This document shows positions 1-9,000 of a stretch of DNA of 18,128 nt, piece by piece (the stretch's first letter is position 1; every line of letters starts with the position of its first letter). The notes beneath the pieces were generated by a model that saw only the letters and a program-made list of their open reading frames with translations, was not told the origin of the DNA and made no database searches. This DNA comes from Baffinella frigidus (Eukaryota; Cryptophyceae; Cryptomonadales; Baffinellaceae). Position numbers and translations under genes: made by a program. The stretch covers positions 204,698-222,825 of the forward strand of contig MU646689.1 in NCBI GenBank assembly GCA_026770585.1. Direction: 5' to 3'.

Positions 1-83
1 ATAACCTCTTCCGTGTAGTTCTGGCGCTCCTGCTTCTTGGCGTTGACGTGCATCTTGAGCTGCGCATACACCTTGCAGAGGGT
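1..83 (-). CDS. RSH: RSH exon: post-HD helix (partial, runs off window)
   Basis: Acceptor reads taatcccgag on the minus strand and entry is in phase 0. It codes [13 protein letters not shown] then [14 protein letters not shown], the basic helix that follows the HD domain in RSH proteins (compare the family pattern EKRxEREEYIEEV). It follows directly on ...RFLHPE of the exon at 564-627. The exon continues past position 1. Confidence 0.85.
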
Positions 84-3000
84 CTCGGGATTAGGGTTTG
101 GGGTTTGGGGTTTGGGGTTTGGGGTTTCGGTTTAGGGGGAGCAAAACAGGTTATGGTCCTCACAGGCTAGGGTCCGTGCTTTACAACTTCATAGGCTAAC
201 GGACTAAAAATGGGGTAGTTAGACCTACGGAATTGCCTACCGTAGGCCTTAGGGCTCCTATGACCAAAAATTCCTATGATTTTGGCCTACAGTAGGAGGT
301 CATAGGCAATGCCGTAGGCCTAACTACCCCCTTTTTAGTCCATTACCCTATTAAACTGGCTTTGACTGGGCTGGGTTGTGGAGTTTGGTCCACACAGAGG
401 GCTTCGCAGGAAAACAAGCTTCAGAATCAAGCCATTTCCGGTTACCTTATCCGTAGGAACCCCCCTATGTCCCTACGGGTTGTCTACCGTAGGGTCCTAG
501 GTCGTATCGCTTAGGGGTTATTCAAAATCCCTTCGAAGTCCGCTGTGTGGGTTAGGGTTCTACCTCAGGATGCAAGAAGCGGAGCGACGTGTCCTCCAGC
601 TCCGTCTTCAGCCAGAAAATCCCCAGCCTGCCCACAAGTTGACGATTGAGCCAAAAGTTGACAGTTTGGCCCCAAAAGTTGACGATTTAGGTCCAGCGTC
701 GTCAATTTTTGACATCTCGAGCCAGAAAATCAAGACGTCTTCAGCCAGAAAATCCCAGCCTGCAACAAAGTTGACGATTTAGACCGAAAGTTCACGATTC
801 AGTGCCAAAGTTGACGGCTCATTGTCAACTTTCGGCATTGTTATGGGGGAGGTGAGAACCCCGCTGTAACTCGAAGGGATGTTCAGACCACACAAGAATG
901 CTAGAGGGGCCTATCTAAAAGTGAGATGCTTTTACAGGTAAGAATTTGTGTTGCAACTTTCATGCCTTTGGAGCCCTTCCATGCCAAATTAGGCCAGACG
1001 CGAGGTTGGAACTCCCTATCCTGGTACAAATGTTTACAACCCCACATGTAAATAGGCCCCTCTTGCAGTCTCGAGTGGGACCTGTGCGCGAGGGGCGCGA
1101 AGAGCTCGAGGGTCTCCCATGCAACCTCCTTCTGCTTTTGCGCGGTCAGAGGGAGCTTGCGCCAAAAGTCGTCGATTCTCAACCTTACTCAACCGTCAAC
1201 TTTTACCATTGTCAGACTGGTGGGTTCCAGAACTGTGCGCAAGGGGCGTGGTCCAAAAGTTGACGATTCAACTTTGCCTGGAGCGCAACGGCCAAAGTTG
1301 ACGGTTGAGTACTAGCACCGTGTACCTGTGGGCGAGGGGCGCGTAGAGCTCGAGGGTCTCCCGTGCCACCTCCTTCTGCTTGTGCGCTGGCACGTGCTTG
1401 AGCGTCCGGATGTTGTGCGTCCGATCTGCGAGCGTGGGCCAAACATTACCACGCTTCCCACGCCAGGGCACTCGAAACACCCACTGTTGACATCTTTCAA
1501 GGGAGATGCCTTGCATTGAAGCACGTGCTTCAGCGTCCGGATGGCCGGAACTCCAAGGAGGGGGCCCAGGTCATCCATAACCCAAAGTGTCGAACACGTT
1601 GTACACGACAATAGAACGACCGACCAAACAATAGAACGACCGTACCATCAATAGAAAGCCCGATCTGCCCGAGGGTTTCGGAATTGGGGATGGATTCGCC
1701 CCTAACGAGGAAGTGGTCCTAGTCAACCCCTAACCCCTGCACCCTAACCCCGAATCGAAGGATTCAGGGGTGAGGAGAGAGGCACGTGTTTCAGCGTCCG
1801 GATGTTGTGCGTCCGATCTGCGAGGGATCAGGGTTTGGGGGTGAGGGGTTAGGGCTTAGGGTTTAGGGCTTACGGTTCAGGGTCCAGGGATCAGGGTTTA
1901 GAGTTTAGGGTATAGGGTTTAGGGCATAGGTTTTAGGGTTTAGGGTGTAGGACCGGTTCTCAACTACCGACGGTTGCCTCACCCCTGAGCCCTAAACCTT
2001 AAACTCCTCGCGAGAACAATATATAGAGGGTTTATGAGGGAGACTGGCGAGCTTGACGAGAATGACGTCGCGCGCCATCTTCCTTCCAGCTCTAACCTAA
2101 ACCCTCGTCATTCTGTCCTAAACCCTAAAACCTGAGCCCTGCACTCTAATCCTTCGTCATTCCCCTCGCCCCGGGTTTCGGGTTTCGGGTTTCGGGTTTC
2201 GGGTTTCGGGTTGAGGAGTTCGGAAAGAGAGAGACCGGCGAGCTTGACGAGAATGACGCGGATGTCGCGCGCCTCCACCATCTTCCTGGAAATCTCTACA
2301 GTTCTGAACAACCCGGTAGAGCTCGAGGGAAAAGTCAACGGTTGAGTACTGAAATTATCAACTTTAAATAGAGGATTTGATCCGCCTCGAGGGGTGGGGA
2401 GAGAGCGCGGGTGGCGGAGAGAGGTGAGGGGTGAGGAGAGAGACCGGCGAGCTTGCCGAGAATGACACGAGAATGTCGCCACCACCATCTTCCTGAAGTT
2501 CTCATCTACTCATAACCTGTAGTGTTCTCTCTCCTAAACCCTAAACCCCAACCCTCACCCCTAAACCCGTACACGTTGACAGGTGAGTGGTAACGTCGAA
2601 TCGTCAACTTCACGCCCGCGCCCCTCAAGAACAGGTTATGGTACCGGCGAGCTTGACGAGAATGACGCGGATGTCGCGCGCCATCGCCACCACCATCTTC
2701 CGGAAGTTCTCCGCCTGCATGAGGGTTTAGTCAGCACGGGTTGTAACTAGGCGTCCTCGGTCTTTCTATTCATGGTACGGTCTCTCTATTGTTGGTACGG
2801 TCTTTCTATTACTTGATCCGTCTTTCTATTGTAAGCACCAAACGAGCTGCCGAGGATGACGCGGATGTCGCGCGCCATCGCCACCACCATCTTCCTGAAG
2901 TTCTCCGCCTGGAAAAGGCAAACATCTCTTGGTCAGCAACAGAGGTCGTGTGTACGGTCTTTCTATTGATGGTACGGTCGTTCTATTGTTTGGTCGGTCG

Positions 3001-6000
3001 TTCTATTGTCGTGTACAACGTGTTCGACACTGTGGGTTCTGGATGACCTGGGCCCCCTCCTTGGAGTTGAAGGTTATCTTCCCGATCTTCGCCACCCCGT
3101 CCACCAACCGCCCCAACCCGGTTTGGAGCCGTTAATAAAACAACGCCACACATTGACAACGCTGGTACAAAACTGTCGACTTTTGGAATTGTGAGATTGT
3201 TTTCGGTACGGAAACATGTGGAAACAGGTCAAGGAGCGGCTCCAATTCCCTACGGGAGCAAACAGGTGATGGGAAACAGGTTATGGATGACCTGGGCCTC
3301 CTCCTTGGAGTTGAAGGTTATCTTGCCGATCTTCGTCACCCCATCTACCAGCGCTGTTTTATCAACAGCCCCAACCCGGTTTGGAGCCGCTAATAAAACA
3401 GTTTGGAGCCGTCAATAAAACAAAGTCGATAATGCTGGTACTAAACTGTCAACTTTTGGAAATGTGAGATTGTTTTCGGTACGGAAACATGTAGACACAG
3501 GTTATGGACCTGGGCCTCCTCCTTGGAGTTGAAGGTTATCTTGCCGATCTTCGTCACCCCGTCGACTAGCTGTGCCACCTGCGCGCGTTTCGGGTTTCGG
3601 GTTCAGGGTTTGGGGGTTCGAGGTTTAGGGTTTGGGGGTTGGGGGTTGGGGGTTGGCATACTTTGTGTAGGGTTTAGGGTTTGGGGTTGAGGATATACGG
3701 TTTGGGATTCAGGGTTTAGGGTTTGGAGTCTGGGATTTGGGATTTGGGATTCAGGGATTAGGGTGTAGGGTGTGGGGTTCAGGGTGTTTGGTTGTGTATT
3801 TGTGAAACGCGGTTTAGGGTTGCGGGATTCGGGGTTAGGGTTTAGGGGGATGGGGCACCTCGGCGACAAACTCCTCTTCAATCAGCTCAATTGAGGCCTC
3901 CGTGTCCCCCATCAGTTGAATTCCAATGAAACCGTGTCCCAATTTGTAATAGGAAGTGTACAAAGGTCAATAAGGGCCCTAAGCAAATTTAATTAGCATC
4001 TTAAGTCAATTTAATTAGGGCCCTAAGTAAATTTACTTAGGGCCAGAATCCCGTTTTGGGGATAAGGGTTGTGGGGGGTAAGGCACCTCGGCACCAAACT
4101 CCTCCTCGATCAGCTCAATTGAGGCCACCGTGTCCTCGACCTAGCGTCAGGGTTTGGGGTTTAGGGTCAAGGGGTTAGGGTTTAGGGTTTAGGGTTTAGG
4201 GTTTAGGGTTTAGGGCTTAGGGTGTGGGGTGTAGGGTGTAGGGTTTGGGGTTTGGGGTTTGGGGTTTGGGGTTTGGGGTTTCTGGTTTCTGGTTGCTGGT
4301 TTAGGTTCAGGGTTTCTGGTTTCTGGTTTCCGGTTTTTGGTAGCTGATTCAGGGTTTCTGGTTTCTGATATAGGGTTCAGGGCTTCTGGTTCCTGATTTC
4401 TGGTTTCTGGTTTCTGGTGTAGGGTTTCGGGTGCAGGGGGTACCTTGTCAAGGAGAAGGCCGGTAATGATCGACGCCGTGTCCAGCTTCATCTCGCAGAT
4501 CATGCGGACTATTCCTAAGTTGACACGCTGCGTTTCTGGTACAAACCCGTCAACTTTTGGGCGAAAAGCGCCCGGCCACCCTGAATTCTTGAGGCGAAAT
4601 AGACCGGTACCGTGTCGTGGAGGAGGCCAGTGATGATCGAAGCGGTGTCCAGCTTCATGTCACAAATGATACTCGCCACCCTGCATTCCGGGAGAGATCA
4701 GCGCGAGATCGTTGTTAGTACGCACCGAAACCAACACGTTCACCATGTTGTTAGTACGCACCGAAACCAACACGTTCACCATGTTGTTAGTACGCACCGA
4801 AACCAACACGTTCACCATGTTGTTAGTACGGACCGAAACCAACACGGTCACCATGTTGTTAGTACGGACCGAAACCAACACGGTCACCATGTTGTTAGTA
4901 CGGACCGAAACCAACACGGTCACCATGTATTCCCTTTCGGGTTTCGGGTTTCGGGTTTCGGGTTTCGGGCAAGCGGACTATTCAGATCTCATGCGGGAAC
5001 ATGACCACCTTTTTTATATCTCAGAAGTGGGTTTTATGGTATGGTGAAGCTATGTCGAGGACGAGATATAGCAATTTCCACCCTTAAGATAACAAAAAAC
5101 AAATGGTGCTCGCCACCCTGCATTTCGCGCAAGCGGACTATTCAGATCGCGTGGGGCGGGGCTCAGAGCACGTTTCCTCACAAAAGTTAACGGGGTTGTA
5201 CCACAGACCCAGCATGTCAACTTAAGAATAGTCCGCTAGCCGGGTCCAGCTTCATATCACAAATGATGCTCGCCACCCTGCGGAAACAGATTTAATTTAA
5301 ACGGATTTAATTTGAATCACCACCATTTAAACATATTTAATTTGGTTTGTTTGTTAAAGACCTAAAGGATGCGAGACTTCTCATGCAACCCCTGGGGCTG
5401 TACTCAAAACATGAGGCGAAACGTGAAGGCCTTGTTATGTAAGGCCTTGATCCACACAGCGGGCTACGACGGGGAAAACATGTTCAAATCTAAGCCATTT
5501 TCCGTTACCTTGTCCGTAGGAAACCTCCCTATGTCCCTACGGATTGCCTACCGTAGGTTCGTAGGTCTGATCGCTTAAGTGTTATTTGAAATCCCTTCGA
5601 AGTCCGCTGTGTGGTATGGGTTTGGGTTTCGGGGTTCGGGGTTCAGGATTACAGCGCATACCACTCGAGGGTGGCCGTGGCCTTTTTCTTAATGCTTTTA
5701 ATTTATGCTTTTTTTTCTTTTCTTGAATGTTGTACGCTCGCATCCAGGATTTGTACAGGGCTGCTCACGTTGATGTACGGAATTATGTACGGCACCGTGA
5801 CGAATTCCCGTACAAATCCTCTAAAAGAGGTTTCGGGTTTCGGGCTTCGGGATTTGGGACTTGGGTTTAGGGCAGCACACCTGCACGGGTGAATTCGAGT
5901 GATTTCGGGTTTGGGGAATCGGATTTCGGGTCCGGGTTTCGGGTTTAAAGGAGTATACGTGTACGGGTGACTTAGGGTTTCGGGTTCTGGGAATCGGGTT

Positions 6001-9000
6001 TCGGGATTCGGGATTCGGGTTTCAGGGTTAGGGGTAAATACGAGCACGGGTGAATTCGTGTCTCGGGTTTCGGGTTTCGGGAATCGGATTTCAAGATTCG
6101 GGTTTCGGGGTAAATACGAGCACGGGGGGATGAAGTATGGCTCTCCGCTCCTTGTTGAGAAGACATGTATACCGAAAACCACCTCGGGGCCCCGAGGGTG
6201 AACGTATGCTGCCCGAAACCCGGAACCCGAAACCCGAAACCCGGAACCCGAAACCCGAAACCCGAAACCCGGAACCCGAAACCCGACTTCCGACTTCACC
6301 CTCGGGCTTCAAGATTCCATTCCGGAACGTTTTAAACCCAGGCATACGATAGCAGAAACGCGCAATTTTTTCAGTTATGTTCCGAGATTAGATTCGGGTT
6401 TTGGGGTAAATACGAGCACGGATGGATGAAGTAGGGCTCGCCGCTCCGGCGCAGCTGCCCTGAATGCATCCGTTCTGCGAAGCGAGAGTACTTTGTTAAT
6501 ATGTATTTACTTATATATATATAATGAGTTATCAGAGATAAACATGTAATAGGGACATGTAACAGGCCCGCCTCGGGAAAGAGACGGGGGAACGTTTTAC
6601 TGTAAATCAAAAACAAAGACCGCAAGTATCCACCAATAATTATCCTCGAAACGCGGTCCGATTTCGGACCCATGGCCATTTAGGTCTTGGTGTTCTTTGC
6701 GAAGTCTGTCGAGGGCTGCACTCCTCGAAAAGTCAATTCGTCTACGGAATTCTCAACTCCCCTCCAAAAGTGGCCGATTCCTGGTACAAATGTGTGGAAT
6801 GACCGCAATTCCTGAATTCACTCTAAACCTCAAACGGCAAATCTCAAACCTGCGAAATCGTAGGCCTTGGTGATTTTTGCGAAGTCAGCCGTCGGGCAGT
6901 ATTCTCTGATCTTCTCGAGCAGCCCGTCCAGTGTGATCTGCGTTTCGGGTATGGGGGTTTGGGTTTCGGGTTTAGGGATTAGGGATTAGGGTTACGGGTT
7001 CGGGGTTCAGGGTTGAGAGGTTGGGGGTTGGGGTTCGTGGTTCAGGTTTCAGGGTTCAGGGTTCAGGGTTCAGGGTTCAGGGTTCAGGGTTCAGAGTTCA
7101 GGGTTCAGGGTCCAGGGTCCAGGGTCCAGGGTTTGGGGTTCAGGTTTCAGGGGTTAGGGTTTAGGGTTTAGGGTTGAGGGATTAGGGTTTACATCAACCT
7201 CCTTTCGGCTCTTTTCGCTTTTTCCCACTTGCGCGGCAACCTCAACCTGCTTTCAGGGTTCATGGGTTAGGGAATATGGAATAGGGAAAGGGGATTAGGG
7301 CTCAGGGTTTAGGGTTTAAGGTTTGGGGTTTAGGGTTTGGGGTGTAGGGTTTAGGGTTTAGGGTTTAGGGTTTAGGGTTCAGGGTTGAGGGTTCAGGGTT
7401 TATGGTTTATGGTTTATGGTTTATGGTTTATGGTTTAGGGTTTCGGGGGTTTGGGGTTTAGGGTTTAGGGTTTCGGGTTTAGGGTTTACGGCCACTTCCA
7501 TCTGCTGAACGCCCCACGAAAAAGAATGACTTACGAAAAGGCTTCAAGTACTAAACCTCCAACGTATGACGTTGTGTTGATTGTTTCCGAGGCCCACAGA
7601 CGTGAAAACGTACCACCATCGTCAACTTTGGTGTTGCGCTATTGTTATGTTTGCGTGGCCAACAGATGCGAAACCCGCTCTACCACTCAGCAGCGGCCGA
7701 TTTTCTTTCCCCCCGGATATCCGGGGGAAACGCGGTTAGAATTCCAGGGCAATGGATAAGATTCTGGTAAGAATCGTTTAGATGGACTGTATCCGAGAAG
7801 CCCCCGGTGGCTGCTAAGTGGTAGACCTGAACGACAGGATGATGCATTTACTGAAAATTACAGATGTGAAAGCCGCTCTACCAAACGCGAGAAGCGAAGA
7901 CACGAACAACACGCGGGGTTCTCACAACACCCACACCCACAAAAAAAAAAGTGCAAACGAGGGGGGGGCTCTCATTTTCATAGTTCACAACGCCTTCGCG
8001 AAGCAATAATGGCTCCAAGCCCTGGTACAAATTTTGTACCAAACATTGGACACGACCCTAAAATACCCTTCATGGACATTTAAACGACTTCACGGTCGTG
8101 TCCATGGTCTTGTCCCATACAAAATTTGTATGGGGCTTGGAGCCATTATTGCTTCGCGAAGGCGTCGGAAACTATTAATTTTTGCGTGGCAACCAGATGT
8201 GAAACCCGCTCCCACAAACAACAGAAAGAAGAAAAGAACAGCACGCGGGGGGCTCACAACCCTCACAAACAAGAGAAAGAACGTGCGAACGAGGGGGGGG
8301 GGGGCTCACAACCTGTTCCCGCAGCTCACCAGTCCATTGATCCGGGTACAAATGTTTTAAAAGCCGTGTACACTGAAATTCCGAGTTATGACCTGGCGTG
8401 GCCTCTCCACTTTTCGCGTTGCCTACAGGTACGAACCCCGCTCCACCAAACTCATCTCCACAAAAGTATTAATTAATTGCTTATGGCGCAACGAAATATA
8501 CTGCACAGATGCTTTACTATTACTTTTATGAGCAAATCGTGTAGTAATTTTCGTTGCCCAAAAGCAATTAATTAGTACGTTTGTGGAGATCAAAACGCGA
8601 GAGACAAGAAGACAAGAACAACACGCGAAGGGCTCACTACCCGAGAAAGACAGTACAATCGGGGGGGGGGGGGCTCAAAACCTGTTCCCGCACCTCAACA
8701 GCCCCCGCCCCCACCCCCTCGAAACCCGCCCCCCCGCCCCCGGCGGAAAACGCTGAAAAGTCCTCTTCGGGCGAAAAGTCCTCTTGGGACTGCCCCTCGA
8801 AACCGGACTCCCCGCCCCCGGCCGTAAAAGCTGAAGAGTCCCCCAAGAGCCCTTCCCGCTCGCCCGCATCATCGTCCATTGCTGATTTGAGGGTGTGCAA
8901 CCCCCCCGTGGGAAGTCGCCGTGCTGGATGAGGGGTTAGGGTTTGAGGTTTTGAGGGGTTGGGGCTGATATATTGTGGTTGAAGGTTTTAGGAGTGAGGG

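Larger units (their letters stand above)
84..563 (-). other. RSH intron with heptamers and two fold-back elements
   Basis: This 480-bp intron holds a GGTTTGG-type heptamer run near 100-135, a fold-back element at 191-350 and one CCACACAG-ended MITE at 390-550. No further exon is seen. Confidence 0.75.
628..1325 (-). repeat. RSH intron with dispersed 'aaagttgacgatt' repeats
   Basis: Between about 640 and 840, and again near 1250-1310, the motif ccaaaagttgacgatt recurs at irregular short intervals, sometimes inverted (gtcaactttcgg). The intron also carries the echo of exon 1326-1425 at 1082-1142 and a segment (1019-1076) shared with 10400-10460. Confidence 0.7.
3036..3505. repeat. Tandem segmental duplication carrying exon echoes
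   Basis: The stretch has two units of roughly 240 bp. Each has an exon echo followed by ccccaacccggtttggagcc, taataaaaca, a ctggtac(a/t)aaactgtc stretch and tgagattgttttcggtacgg. Unit 2 is close to unit 1 but has an extra short internal repeat (cagtttggagccgtcaataa). It shows that the echoes arose by DNA duplication of exon plus upstream intron. Confidence 0.8.
7620..8690. repeat. Imperfect long tandem repeats interrupted by MITEs
   Basis: Related units recur: a 'gcgaaacccgctc' segment (near 7668, 7866, 8197, 8430), then 'gaacaacacgcg' with 'ggctcac' (near 7903, 8235, 8617), then a poly-G run (near 7963, 8292, 8661). Units differ by insertions of fold-back elements at 7991-8164 and 8452-8592. 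No convincing gene; open frames through it are short and repeat-derived. Confidence 0.7.

Noticed and set aside
87-135. A true chromosome end or telomere
   Set aside because: The heptamers are degenerate, interstitial and interleaved with exons throughout; no terminal perfect array is present.
3292-3352. Second, nearly perfect copy of the VDGVTKIGK exon as a possible alternative exon
   Set aside because: It lacks the VAQ codons and acceptor; the only nearby AG would introduce an immediate stop in the required phase.
4711-4926. CRISPR-like look of regularly spaced 36-bp repeats
   Set aside because: The units are directly adjacent with no unique spacers, in a eukaryotic intron.
4612-5047. Three overlapping repeat-protein frames over the 36-bp array
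   Set aside because: A 36-bp unit is open in several frames by arithmetic. The array sits in an intron, and the frames have no start context or other support.
3603-6352. Open frames reading Asn-Pro-Lys-Pro-Glu-Thr-Arg type repeats on both strands (for example 3603-3881, 4210-4503, 5703-6299, 6137-6352)
   Set aside because: They are translations of the degenerate heptamer arrays. The only real coding pieces inside them are short RSH exons and echoes that end at splice donors.
8581-8931. Plus-strand Pro/Lys/Ser-rich frame across 8690-8900, plus [12 protein letters not shown] at about 9217
   Set aside because: Partial copies of this stretch keep minus-strand splice edges, and the minus frame links in phase to RSH exons. 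The plus-strand reading needs a frameshift between copies. Not fully excluded.
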